From NCBI RefSeq assembly GCF_000730665.1, contig NZ_BBIV01000004.1, positions 62,001 through 126,000 on the forward strand: DNA of 64,000 nucleotides, in the 5' to 3' direction. Origin of the DNA: Pseudomonas plecoglossicida NBRC 103162 = DSM 15088 (GTDB lineage Bacteria > Pseudomonadota > Gammaproteobacteria > Pseudomonadales > Pseudomonadaceae). The notes under the pieces are model-generated. The model was not told the origin of the DNA and did no database searches. It saw only the letters and a list, made by a program, of their open reading frames with translations. Position numbers and translations under genes: made by a program. This document shows, piece after piece, positions 17,137 through 26,800 of the stretch. The first letter of the stretch is position 1; each line of letters begins with the position of its first letter.

Positions 17137-19764
17137 ATGACCGATATCGATGTGCGCTTGCGTGAAGATGTCCATCTGTTGGGGGAGTTGCTCGGCGAGA
17201 CCATTCGCCAGCAGCATGGCGAGGCGTTCCTGCAGAAGATCGAGGATATTCGCCACAGTGCCAAGGCCGACCGCCGCGGCCCGGGCGAGCAATTGAGCTC
17301 GACCCTGGCAGACCTTGCCGAGGAAGACCTGCTGCCGGTGGCGCGCGCCTTCAACCAGTTCCTCAACCTGGCCAACATGGCCGAACAGTACCAGCTCATT
17401 CGCCGCCGCGATGCCGAGCAGGGGGAGCCCTTCGAGGCGCGGGTGTTGCCGGAGCTGCTGGCGCGGCTCAAGCAAGCCGGGCACAAGGACGATGCGTTGG
17501 CCCGTCAGCTGGCCAAGCTCGACATCCAGTTGGTGCTGACCGCGCATCCCACCGAGGTAGCCCGTCGTACGCTGATCCAGAAATACGACGCCATCGCCGG
17601 CCAGTTGGCGGTGCAGGATCATCGCGACTTGACGCCCACCGAGCGCGAGCAGGTGCGCGAGCGCCTGCGCCGGTTGATCGCCGAAGCCTGGCACACCGAA
17701 GAAATCCGCCGTACCCGTCCAACGCCGGTGGATGAAGCCAAATGGGGCTTCGCGGTCATCGAGCATTCGCTGTGGCAGGCCATTCCCAGCCACCTGCGCA
17801 AGGTCGACAAGGCGTTGTTCGAGGCCACCGGCCTGCGCCTGCCGCTGGAGGCCGCGCCCATTCGCTTTGCCTCGTGGATGGGCGGCGACCGCGACGGCAA
17901 CCCGAACGTCACCGCTGCCGTGACCCGCGAAGTGCTGCTGCTGGCACGCTGGATGGCGGCCGACCTGTTCCTGCGCGATATCGACGCGCTGGCGGCCGAG
18001 CTATCCATGCAGCGGGCCAGCGCTGCCCTGCACGAGCGGGTAGGGGACAGCGCCGAACCCTACCGAGCCGTGCTCAAGCAACTGCGCGACCGCTTGCGAG
18101 CGACGCGTGCCTGGGCGCACACCGCGTTGACCAGCAACCCGCCGGCTGGCGCCGACGTGCTGGTGGACAACCGCGACCTGATCGCCCCGCTGGAGCTGTG
18201 CTACCAGTCGTTGCATGAATGCGGCATGGGCGTCATCGCCGATGGACCCTTGCTCGACACATTGCGCCGTGCGGTGACGTTCGGGCTGTTCCTCGGCCGC
18301 CTGGACGTGCGCCAGGACGCCGCCCGGCACCGCGATGCACTCTCTGAGATCACCGATTACCTGGGCCTGGGCAGCTATGGCGACTGGGATGAGGAGCAGC
18401 GCATCGCGTTCCTGCAGACCGAGCTGAAGAGCCGCCGGCCACTGCTTCCTGCGCATTTCCAGCCCCAGGCGGACACTGCCGAAGTGCTTGCCACCTGCCG
18501 CGAAATCGCGGACGCGCCGGGCGCTTCGCTGGGTTCGTATGTCATCTCGATGGCCGGTGCCGCCTCCGACGTGCTGGCGGTGCAGCTGCTGCTCAAGGAG
18601 GCCGGGCTGACCCGGCCCATGCGCGTGGTGCCGCTGTTCGAGACCCTGGCCGACCTGGACAACGCCGGGCCGGTGATGGAGCGCCTGCTCGGCCTGCAGG
18701 GCTACCGAGCTGGCCTGCGCGGGCCGCAGGAAGTGATGATCGGTTATTCCGACTCGGCCAAGGACGCCGGCACCACCGCCGCCGCCTGGGCTCAGTACCG
18801 TGCCCAGGAGAGCCTGGTGCGCATCTGCCGTGAGCATCAGGTCGAGCTGCTGCTGTTCCATGGCCGCGGCGGCACCGTGGGCCGCGGTGGCGGCCCGGCC
18901 CACGCGGCGATCCTGTCGCAGCCGCCGGGGTCGGTGTCGGGGCGTTTTCGCACCACCGAGCAGGGCGAGATGATCCGCTTCAAGTTCGGCTTGCCGGGCA
19001 TCGCTGAGCAGAATCTCAACCTGTACCTGGCGGCGGTGCTCGAAGCTACCCTGCTGCCCCCACCGCCGCCGCAGCCAGCCTGGCGCGAGCTGATGGACCA
19101 GCTGGCGGCCGACGGCCTCAAGGCCTACCGTGGCGTGGTACGGGACAATCCCGACTTCGTCGAGTACTTCCGTCAGTCCACGCCTGAACAGGAACTCGGC
19201 CGCCTGCCCCTGGGCAGCCGCCCGGCCAAGCGCCGCGCCGGTGGCATCGAGAGCCTGCGGGCGATCCCGTGGATCTTCGGCTGGACCCAGACCCGCCTGA
19301 TGCTGCCCGCCTGGCTGGGCTGGGAGACGGCGCTGAGCAACGCCCTGGCGCGCGGCCAGGGCAAGCTGCTGGCGCAGATGCGCGAACAGTGGCCGTTCTT
19401 CCGCACCCGCATCGACATGCTGGAGATGGTCCTGGCCAAGGCCGATGCGCAGATCGCCGAGGCCTACGACCAACGTCTGGTGCAACCGGGCTTGCTTCCT
19501 TTAGGTGTGCACCTGCGCGACCTATTGTCGCAGTCCTGCCAGGTGGTGCTGGGCCTGACCGGGCAGCCGGTGCTACTGGCGCACAGCCCCGAGACCCGGG
19601 AATTCATCAGCCTGCGCAACACCTACCTGGACCCGCTGCACCGCTTGCAGGCCGAGTTGCTGGCGCGCTCGCGCAGCCGCGAAGCCGCTCTGGACAGCCC
19701 GTTGGAGCAAGCCTTGCTGGTGACCGTGGCGGGTATCGCGGCGGGCCTGCGCAATACCGGCTGA
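17137..19764 (+). CDS. ppc: Phosphoenolpyruvate carboxylase
   Basis: At 875 residues this is the usual bacterial length. Conserved active-site segments are all visible: [12 protein letters not shown] with the catalytic His, [24 protein letters not shown], and the glycine-rich loop [14 protein letters not shown], with [10 protein letters not shown] for product handling. The enzyme adds bicarbonate to PEP to make oxaloacetate and refill the TCA cycle. It stands alone on its strand with a long hairpin about 55 bases after the stop. Confidence 0.98.
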   Translation: MTDIDVRLREDVHLLGELLGETIRQQHGEAFLQKIEDIRHSAKADRRGPGEQLSSTLADLAEEDLLPVARAFNQFLNLANMAEQYQLIRRRDAEQGEPFEARVLPELLARLKQAGHKDDALARQLAKLDIQLVLTAHPTEVARRTLIQKYDAIAGQLAVQDHRDLTPTEREQVRERLRRLIAEAWHTEEIRRTRPTPVDEAKWGFAVIEHSLWQAIPSHLRKVDKALFEATGLRLPLEAAPIRFASWMGGDRDGNPNVTAAVTREVLLLARWMAADLFLRDIDALAAELSMQRASAALHERVGDSAEPYRAVLKQLRDRLRATRAWAHTALTSNPPAGADVLVDNRDLIAPLELCYQSLHECGMGVIADGPLLDTLRRAVTFGLFLGRLDVRQDAARHRDALSEITDYLGLGSYGDWDEEQRIAFLQTELKSRRPLLPAHFQPQADTAEVLATCREIADAPGASLGSYVISMAGAASDVLAVQLLLKEAGLTRPMRVVPLFETLADLDNAGPVMERLLGLQGYRAGLRGPQEVMIGYSDSAKDAGTTAAAWAQYRAQESLVRICREHQVELLLFHGRGGTVGRGGGPAHAAILSQPPGSVSGRFRTTEQGEMIRFKFGLPGIAEQNLNLYLAAVLEATLLPPPPPQPAWRELMDQLAADGLKAYRGVVRDNPDFVEYFRQSTPEQELGRLPLGSRPAKRRAGGIESLRAIPWIFGWTQTRLMLPAWLGWETALSNALARGQGKLLAQMREQWPFFRTRIDMLEMVLAKADAQIAEAYDQRLVQPGLLPLGVHLRDLLSQSCQVVLGLTGQPVLLAHSPETREFISLRNTYLDPLHRLQAELLARSRSREAALDSPLEQALLVTVAGIAAGLRNTG

Positions 19765-19819
19765 GGCCATGCCGGGGTGCCCAGGTCTCGGGATGTGCCC
19801 GGGGCCAGGGCGAGGGGAA

Positions 19820-19850
19820 GTGGGTGGTTGCGCCGGGCGCAACCACCCAC
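19820..19850. repeat. Perfect 14-base inverted repeat between ppc and adk
   Basis: GTGGGTGGTTGCGC and GCGCAACCACCCAC flank the loop CGG. This is a very stable hairpin, but no T-run follows on either strand. It may end or protect the ppc mRNA. Confidence 0.7.
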
Positions 19851-19976
19851 AACCGAGGTTGCCGATGGCACATTCCTGCAACTTTGTGGCGCTTGTCTGG
19901 CTGCCGGGCGCTGTGTATCTTGAGCAGCCTTCTGACCGATTTATGGTCATACCCGATTTTCCGGACTTGGCCCTGA

Positions 19977-20672
<696 letters not shown>

Positions 20673-20689
20673 TCCGGCACCGCGCATCA

Positions 20690-20721
20690 CGACGGCCCGC
20701 TTGCGGGCCGTTGTCGTTTTG
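20690..20721 (+). terminator. Rho-independent terminator of adk
   Basis: ACGGCCCGC, TT, GCGGGCCGT form a perfect 9-base stem, followed by TGTCGTTTT. Confidence 0.8.
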
Positions 20722-20737
20722 GGGCTGCCGATGCAAC

Positions 20738-20806
20738 CCATCGCCGGCAAGTACTGCACAGCCCTCGAAACCTGTGGGAGCCGGCTTGCCGGCGACAGGG
20801 CCGCAC
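20738..20806. repeat. REP pair with one truncated arm
   Basis: The right copy is complete (CTGTGGGAGCCGGCTTGCCGGCGACAGGGCC, ending about 20806). The left copy keeps only CCCATCGCCGGCAAG before running into unrelated TACTGCACAGC, so the GGCTCCCAC part is lost. Confidence 0.7.
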
Positions 20807-20841
20807 AGCGGCCCCTTGACGACACAGCGCCGTACCTCCTC

Positions 20842-20847
20842 TATACT
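20842..20847 (+). promoter_or_regulatory. Possible -10 element of tsaB
   Basis: TATACT lies 35 bases before the tsaB start. A TTGACG hexamer occurs at 20816-20821, but the 20-base spacing is longer than ideal. Confidence 0.35.
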
Positions 20848-20882
20848 GCCGCTCTTTTCACTTGCTCCTGGATACCCGTTCG

Positions 20883-21557
20883 ATGACCACCCTGCTGGCC
20901 CTGGATACCGCCACCGAAGCCTGTTCCGTCGCGCTGCTGCATGATGGCAAGGTAACCAGCCATTACGAGGTCATCCCGCGCATGCACGCGCAAAAGCTGC
21001 TGCCGATGATCAAGCAGTTGCTGGCCGATTCCGGTGTGGCGCTGAACGACCTCGACGCCATCGCCTTCGGCCGTGGCCCGGGTGCCTTCACCGGCGTGCG
21101 TATCGCCATCGGCGTGGTGCAGGGCCTGGCCTTCGCCCTCGAACGCCCGGTGCTGCCGGTATCCAACCTGGCTGCGCTGGCCCAGGGTGCGTTGCGCGAG
21201 CACGGGGTGCAGCAGGTCGCGGCTGCCATCGATGCGCGCATGGACGAGGTGTACTGGGGTTGCTACAAGGCGGTGGATGGCGAAATGCGCCTGCAAGGCC
21301 TGGAAGCGGTGTTGCCTCCGGAGCGCGCAGCATTGCCCGAGGGCAGCGGCGGCGACTGGTACGGCGCGGGTACCGGCTGGGGTTACGCCGAGCGCCTGGC
21401 CGTACAAGCCAGTGCCAGCAACCTGGCGGCATTGCCCAATGCCCTGGACATCCTCGAACTCGCTCGCTTCGCCTGGGCACGCGGCGAGGCGATCGCAGCC
21501 GACCAGGCGCAACCGGTCTACCTGCGCGATAATGTAGCCACGCCCAAGGCGCGCTGA
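20883..21557 (+). CDS. tsaB: TsaB, tRNA threonylcarbamoyladenosine biosynthesis subunit
   Basis: The 224-residue protein begins with the actin-like ATPase fold signature LLALDTATEACSVALL and continues with FGRGPGAFTGVRIAIGVVQGLAFAL, diagnostic for TsaB/YeaZ. It partners TsaD and TsaE to transfer the threonylcarbamoyl group to A37 of ANN-decoding tRNAs. TsaB lacks the metal site of TsaD and acts as a scaffold. It is downstream of adk but has its own promoter region. The later modification enzyme TcdA is encoded 20 kb away in this window. Confidence 0.96.
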   Translation: MTTLLALDTATEACSVALLHDGKVTSHYEVIPRMHAQKLLPMIKQLLADSGVALNDLDAIAFGRGPGAFTGVRIAIGVVQGLAFALERPVLPVSNLAALAQGALREHGVQQVAAAIDARMDEVYWGCYKAVDGEMRLQGLEAVLPPERAALPEGSGGDWYGAGTGWGYAERLAVQASASNLAALPNALDILELARFAWARGEAIAADQAQPVYLRDNVATPKAR

Positions 21558-21688
21558 GTGCAGTTCGTCGGTTATCGCGGTTGTCGATAAAACCTTTGGC
21601 GCGAACTGTGGTCCAGTTATCACTCGAGCATTAGCGACGGATTCCTGATGCTGCTAAATTGCCATCACTGGTCCTGAGTGCTCACACC

Positions 21689-21976
21689 ATGCGTATCGAC
21701 GGTTTTTCATCGCAGTCCTACCCGGTCAAGCGCACCCCGCGCAAGGCAACGGTGCGCGATGAGAGCATCGATGACGCCGAGCTGATCGAAGAGGGCGAGG
21801 TCGTTCAGGAACCGGTGACGCGCCGACGCCCCGGTGGCCTGCCGGCCCGCCAGCAAGACAGGGTGTTTCCCCGCGCCTGTGACAGGCGCACCGCCACGGC
21901 GCTTGCCAGCTACCTCAGTACCGCAGGTTTTACCGATTGGGACATGGAAGTGGTGGGGCTCGACCTGTACATTTGA
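21689..21976 (+). CDS. Small conserved hypothetical protein
   Basis: I take ATG 21689 as the start, giving 95 residues (MRIDGFSSQSYPVKRTPRK...). An in-frame ATG 30 bases earlier is possible. The protein is soluble, with an acidic stretch (DESIDDAELIEEGEVVQE), an arginine-rich segment (RRRPGGLPARQQDRVFPR) and a hydrophobic C-terminal end (EVVGLDLYI). The pattern resembles a short, partly disordered adaptor. Function is unknown. Its stop is 3 bases before the DUF72 gene, so the two are translationally linked. Confidence 0.7.
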   Translation: MRIDGFSSQSYPVKRTPRKATVRDESIDDAELIEEGEVVQEPVTRRRPGGLPARQQDRVFPRACDRRTATALASYLSTAGFTDWDMEVVGLDLYI

Positions 21977-21979
21977 TGG

Positions 21980-22849
21980 ATGAGTCCATCACCCCTGCCT
22001 TATTTCCTTGGTTGTCCGTCCTGGAGCGAAAACGCCTGGCGCGACTACCTGTATCCCGCCGATGCCACCAGCAACCAGATGCTTGGCTACTACAGCCAGG
22101 TGTTCAATGCCGTCGAGGGCAACACCACTTTCTACGCCCGTCCTGCCCCTGGCACCCTCGCGCGCTGGGCACAGGTCATGCCGGCGCACTTTCGCTTCAC
22201 TGCCAAGTTTCCCAGGGATATCAGCCACGAGGGCGACCTGCGTGATCAGCTGGAATCTGCGTTCGATTTCACCCGTCTGATGGCCCCGCTGGGCCAGCGT
22301 GTATCGCCGTACTGGCTGCAGTTGCCTGCCCAGTTCGGGCCTGCGCGGTTGGCCGAGCTCGCGTGCTTTCTCGACGAGATCGGCGCGCAGGTGGCAGTGG
22401 AAGTGCGCAATCCGGCCTTTTTCGCCAAGGGTGAGGAAGAGCGGGTGCTCAATCGCCTGTTGCACGAGCGTGGCGTGGAGCGCATCTGCCTGGATCCACG
22501 TGCCCTGTTCAGTTGCACCGCGCGCGATCCCGCCGTGCTTCATGCCCAATCGAAGAAGCCCAAGGTGCCGCCGCGTCCTGCCGCGTTCAGCCAGCACCCG
22601 CAGGTGCGTTTCATCGGCCATCCTGAACTTGAGGCCAACGAAACCTTTCTCACACCCTGGGTGGACAAGGTCGCCGCCTGGATCGAGGAAGGGCGCAGCC
22701 CCTATGTGTTCCTGCACACCTCCGACAACCGCCTGGCCGCCGCGCTGGCCCAGCGTTTCCACCAGCGGCTGATGGCGCGCCTGCCAGGCCTTGGCGCTTT
22801 GCCGGAATTGCCGCGCGGTCCCGAGGTCGAACAACTGGGACTACTCTGA
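21980..22849 (+). CDS. DUF72 family protein (YecE-like)
   Basis: The 289-residue product has the DUF72 TIM-barrel pattern: GCPSWSENAWRDYLYP at the N-terminus, FNAVEGNTTFYARP, FRFTAKFPRDISH, and a C-terminal YVFLHTSDN. These features match YecE-like proteins, whose biochemical role is not established. It starts 3 bases after the preceding small gene and is followed, after 30 bases with a strong ribosome site (CCGGAGG), by the PEP mutase family gene. Confidence 0.88.
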   Translation: MSPSPLPYFLGCPSWSENAWRDYLYPADATSNQMLGYYSQVFNAVEGNTTFYARPAPGTLARWAQVMPAHFRFTAKFPRDISHEGDLRDQLESAFDFTRLMAPLGQRVSPYWLQLPAQFGPARLAELACFLDEIGAQVAVEVRNPAFFAKGEEERVLNRLLHERGVERICLDPRALFSCTARDPAVLHAQSKKPKVPPRPAAFSQHPQVRFIGHPELEANETFLTPWVDKVAAWIEEGRSPYVFLHTSDNRLAAALAQRFHQRLMARLPGLGALPELPRGPEVEQLGLL

Positions 22850-22879
22850 CCATTCCCTGACCAGCCGGAGGTTCTGACC

Positions 22880-23710
22880 ATGGATGTACAAACCCTGCGA
22901 GCCGAAGCCTTCAAGGCGCTGCACGAGCGTGAGGGTGCCTTCGTCATCCCCAACCCGTGGGATGCAGGTTCCGCCAAGCTCCTGGCCAGCCTGGGCTTCG
23001 AGGCGCTGGCCACGACCAGTGCAGGGCTTGCCTTCAGCCTCGGTCGGCCAGACGCCGAAGGGGCCTTGAGCCTGGACGAGACGCTGGACAACGCCGCATT
23101 GATCGTCGATGCAACGGCCTTGCCGGTAACCGCCGACCTGGAAAACGGTTTCGGCGACCTGCCCGAAGACTGTACCCAGACCATCCTGCGGGCGGCCGAG
23201 ACGGGCCTGGTAGGCGGCTCCATCGAAGATGCCAGTGGCCGCAGCGAAGCGCCCATCTACGACTTCGGCCTGGCTGTGGAGCGCGTGCGTGCCGCCGTGC
23301 AGGCCGCGCGCGGCCTGCCATTCCCGTTCACCCTTTGCGCCCGCGCGGAAAACCTGCTGCACGGTCGCATGGACCTGGACGACACCATCCTGCGCCTGCA
23401 GGCCTACGCCGAGGCGGGTGCCGATGTGCTGTATGCCCCCGGGCTGCGCAGCGTCGACGAGATTCGCGCGGTGGTGCAGGCCGTGGCGCCGAAGCCGGTG
23501 AATGTGCTGATGGGGCTGGCGGGGGTGCCGCTCGGCGTCAACCAGTTGCAGGACCTGGGCGTGCGCCGTATCAGCGTGGGCTCGTCGCTGGCTCGTGCGG
23601 CGCTGGGCGCGTTCCAGCGGGCGGCATTGGAAATTCGCGACCAGGGTACGTTCGGTTATGGCGAGCAGGCATTGCCCTTCGCCGAGCTGAACGACCTGTT
23701 CCGCCGCTGA
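22880..23710 (+). CDS. Isocitrate lyase / phosphoenolpyruvate mutase superfamily enzyme
   Basis: The start follows CCGGAGGTTCTGACC. The (beta/alpha)8 pattern of the superfamily is clear: VIPNPWDAGSAKLLASLGFEALATTSAG, the Mg-binding acidic segment VTADLENGFGD, GGSIEDASG, and FTLCARAENLL. The KKCGH catalytic loop of true isocitrate lyases is absent, so it is more likely a carbon-carbon lyase or PEP mutase-like enzyme of unknown substrate. The 276-residue length fits the small, uncharacterised subgroup. A 6-base gap links it to the extensin-domain gene. Confidence 0.85.
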   Translation: MDVQTLRAEAFKALHEREGAFVIPNPWDAGSAKLLASLGFEALATTSAGLAFSLGRPDAEGALSLDETLDNAALIVDATALPVTADLENGFGDLPEDCTQTILRAAETGLVGGSIEDASGRSEAPIYDFGLAVERVRAAVQAARGLPFPFTLCARAENLLHGRMDLDDTILRLQAYAEAGADVLYAPGLRSVDEIRAVVQAVAPKPVNVLMGLAGVPLGVNQLQDLGVRRISVGSSLARAALGAFQRAALEIRDQGTFGYGEQALPFAELNDLFRR

Positions 23711-23716
23711 GGTGCC

Positions 23717-24403
23717 GTGCGCGCGCTGGCCTGGCTAGGCCTGCTGCTGCTGGCGGCGGGCGTGGCCTGGTTATCCGGTTGGCGCCTGCCGGGGGCCTGG
23801 AACCCTTGGGCAGCGCTGGACGTGCGCCAGCCGCCCAATCTGCTGACGCCCTACAAGCTGGCCCGCTTGCGCAAGGACCCGGGCTTGTGTCGCCAGGCGC
23901 TGGAGACCAGTGCCCTGCGCTACAAGGCGCAGGCCGACAGCCCGGCAACGGCCAACTGCCCGCTGCAGAATGCCTGGCGCATCGAGCAAGGGCAGGCGCG
24001 CCTGAGCAGCAGTTTCCTCGCCAGTTGCCCGCTGGCAGTGGCTTATGCGTTGTTCGAGGCGCACGGCCTGCAGCCCATCGCGCAGCGGGTCTTCGGCCAG
24101 CCGGTGACGCAGGTCGAGCACCTGGGCAGTTTTGCCTGCCGCAATGTCTATCATCGCAAGCAGGGGCGGCTGAGCCAGCACGCCACGGCCAACGCCCTGG
24201 ATATCAGCGGCTTTCGGCTGCAGGATGGCCAACGGATCGTGCTGGCGCGGGATTGGCAGGCGGGCGGACAGAAGGCGCAGTTCCTGCGTGAGGTCCAGCA
24301 GGCGGCATGCGCCAGCTTCAGTACGGTGCTGGGCCCGGACTACAATGCCGCCCACCATGACCACTTTCACCTGGACATGGGGTTGTGGCAGGTCTGCCGC
24401 TGA
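23717..24403 (+). CDS. Extensin-like C-terminal domain protein
   Basis: The start is GTG 23717, 6 bases after the previous stop. A hydrophobic N-terminus (LAWLGLLLLAAGVAWLSGW) is a signal anchor. The rest is an extensin-like domain: CPLQNAWRIEQG, SCPLAVAYALFE, QHATANALDISGFRLQDG and the C-terminal HHDHFHLDMG. The spaced His and Asp residues resemble the zinc-binding pattern of D-Ala-D-Ala carboxypeptidase/endopeptidase folds, so a cell-wall role is plausible but not shown. Confidence 0.85.
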   Translation: MRALAWLGLLLLAAGVAWLSGWRLPGAWNPWAALDVRQPPNLLTPYKLARLRKDPGLCRQALETSALRYKAQADSPATANCPLQNAWRIEQGQARLSSSFLASCPLAVAYALFEAHGLQPIAQRVFGQPVTQVEHLGSFACRNVYHRKQGRLSQHATANALDISGFRLQDGQRIVLARDWQAGGQKAQFLREVQQAACASFSTVLGPDYNAAHHDHFHLDMGLWQVCR

Positions 24404-24405
24404 CT

Positions 24406-25026
24406 TCAGGCGTGGACGCGGACGTTGTTCAGCACCACCGGGCGTGCCCAGTGGATGTCGAATTCCAGGTCGTTCTGCTGCCTGGCCATCGTCGGCGCGT
24501 CGTAGGGCTCCGGCGCGGGGTCAAGCAGGTCCATGTCGAACTCCGCGATGGGCAAATGCAGCGGGCGCGCAGAAGGTGCAGGGCCAGGCTCGCCAAGGGG
24601 CTGGCCCTGGCTCATGACTACCGGGCGCAACCAGGTATTGCTGATGTCGAGCTGACGCTGCTGCTGGATCATCTCGGCGGCACTGAACGGTTCCGGCGCC
24701 GGCTCCAGCAAGTGGGCTTCGAGTTCGGCCTTGGGCAGGAACAGCGGCTCGGGTGGTGCGATCAGGGTGTCGTGCACGGGGCAGGCGCGCTGGGATTCGA
24801 TCAGGGCCAGGGCCTTGGCGCCGCCGATCGGCTCGCCGCTGTCCTTGTCGTACTGCACCAGTGCCTGGCTGACGCTGTCAGGTGCCTGTGCTTGCTGCTC
24901 GGCCATGGCGCGGGCAAAGAAATCCTGCCACAGGTGGCTGACGCCCCCCAGTGCCTGGGTATTCTGCCGACCGTAGTTGCCGACAGGCGACAGGTAGGTC
25001 AAGCCGACGGGAAGAGTATCTGTCAT
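24406..25026 (-). CDS. Hypothetical protein with two internal repeat modules
   Basis: The 206-residue protein has no signal peptide and no transmembrane helix. Its C-terminal half is duplicated: residues about 95-138 and 155-199 share LxLPxAE, LLxPAPEP, QQxxL and RPVV in the same order. The N-terminal part (GLTYLSPVGNYGRQNTQALGG, HLWQDFFARAM) is separate. No family was recognised. It overlaps nothing and is convergent with the extensin gene, its stop lying 2 bases away. rsmJ is divergent from it. Confidence 0.75.
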   Translation of the reverse strand: MTDTLPVGLTYLSPVGNYGRQNTQALGGVSHLWQDFFARAMAEQQAQAPDSVSQALVQYDKDSGEPIGGAKALALIESQRACPVHDTLIAPPEPLFLPKAELEAHLLEPAPEPFSAAEMIQQQRQLDISNTWLRPVVMSQGQPLGEPGPAPSARPLHLPIAEFDMDLLDPAPEPYDAPTMARQQNDLEFDIHWARPVVLNNVRVHA

Positions 25027-25100
25027 GGCAGTCGCGCGCGTTGTGCTCTGGCAGAATAGCGGGATATTGCCTGTATCGGCCGCTGCTGCCGATTCATTAA

Positions 25101-25907
<807 letters not shown>

Positions 25908-25929
25908 TCCGGATGCAGTGTTGAAGCGA

Positions 25930-25972
25930 CTGGCCCTATCGCCGTGGCGACGAACCGCGGCGATAGGGCCAG
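25930..25972. terminator. REP-derived hairpin between convergent rsmJ and tetR
   Basis: CTGGCCCTATCGCC pairs perfectly over 14 bases with GGCGATAGGGCCAG around a 15-base loop GTGGCGACGAACCGC. The loop matches the tail of the long-arm REP variants at 12343 and 31100. It probably works for both strands. Confidence 0.65.
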
Positions 25973-25989
25973 TGAAGCCAGTCAGAAAA

Positions 25990-26619
25990 TCAGGGCCGGA
26001 ATGCCCGAATGAACACCCCGACCACCTCGCGCACATGCGCCTCGGCTTCGTCTCCTTCAAGCGGTCCCGCACACCCCAGCAACAACCGGTAGTCCGGCGC
26101 GCCCTTGACCAGACAGAAAAAGTGTTCGGCCGCCCGCAACGGATTGTCGATGCGCAACAACCCGAGCTCATCCACCCCGCGTAACAGTGCTTCCATCCCC
26201 GTCAGCACGCGCTTGGGCCCGGCCTCGTAGAAGAACTCGCCAAAGCTCGGATCCTGGCTGCCCTGGGCCATGATCAAGCGGCTTAGCTTGACCGCTTCGT
26301 CACTGCTGATCAGCGCCTGGAAGCCTCGGGCAATGCTCAACAATACCTCTTCAACCGCCGCACCTTCGGGGTACTCGAACATCAGGTCGGGCAGCTGGTT
26401 CTGGCAGGTCGCCATGACCGCTGCGCCGAACAGGGTCTGCTTGTCGTTGAAGTGGCTGTAGACCGTGAGCTTCGAAACACCTGCCGCCGCAGCGACCGCA
26501 TCCATGCTGGTGTTGGCGTAGCCAAGGCTGAGGAACAGCGTCTTGGCGGCTTCGAGGATCGCCTCGCGCTTGGCCAGGTCCTTGGGCCGGCCGGGGCCGT
26601 TGGGTGCGTCGTTGGGCAT
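25990..26619 (-). CDS. TetR/AcrR-family repressor, likely controls the divergent RND genes
   Basis: I take ATG 26619 (MPNDAPNGPGRP...), giving 209 residues; GTG 26649 and ATG 26631 are possible alternatives. The helix-turn-helix is typical: REAILEAAKTLFLSLGYANTSMDAVAAAAGVSKLTVYSHFNDKQTLF. The C-terminal ligand domain follows. The gene is divergent from the RND adaptor/pump pair, with a 181-base gap containing a palindrome over the pump -10 box, the standard layout for local repression by TetR proteins of this type. Confidence 0.9.
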   Translation of the reverse strand: MPNDAPNGPGRPKDLAKREAILEAAKTLFLSLGYANTSMDAVAAAAGVSKLTVYSHFNDKQTLFGAAVMATCQNQLPDLMFEYPEGAAVEEVLLSIARGFQALISSDEAVKLSRLIMAQGSQDPSFGEFFYEAGPKRVLTGMEALLRGVDELGLLRIDNPLRAAEHFFCLVKGAPDYRLLLGCAGPLEGDEAEAHVREVVGVFIRAFRP

Positions 26620-26750
26620 TGGAGTCCGCATCTGGTTGAAGGGGCGCACATCTTACCGGCTAAGTCGGCTTCCGGCTGTAGGCTGCGAGCACCCGTTGAT
26701 CTTGATTTTCTTTCCGACGTCGGCTTCCCGGCCCCGGTCCCCTGACTTAA

Positions 26751-26766
26751 TATACTCGCCAGTACA
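26751..26766 (+). promoter_or_regulatory. Likely TetR operator overlapping the -10 box of the RND operon
   Basis: TATACT (-10) followed by CGCC and AGTACA makes an inverted repeat with 5 of 6 matching bases per arm. It is 35 bases upstream of the adaptor start, where a bound repressor would block RNA polymerase. Confidence 0.4.
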
Positions 26767-26800
26767 AATATTCCGTGCGCTCGTCGCGAAAGGATTCATC

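Noticed and set aside
22880..23710. Glyoxylate-cycle isocitrate lyase (aceA)
   Set aside because: Too short at 276 residues and lacking the KKCGH catalytic loop.
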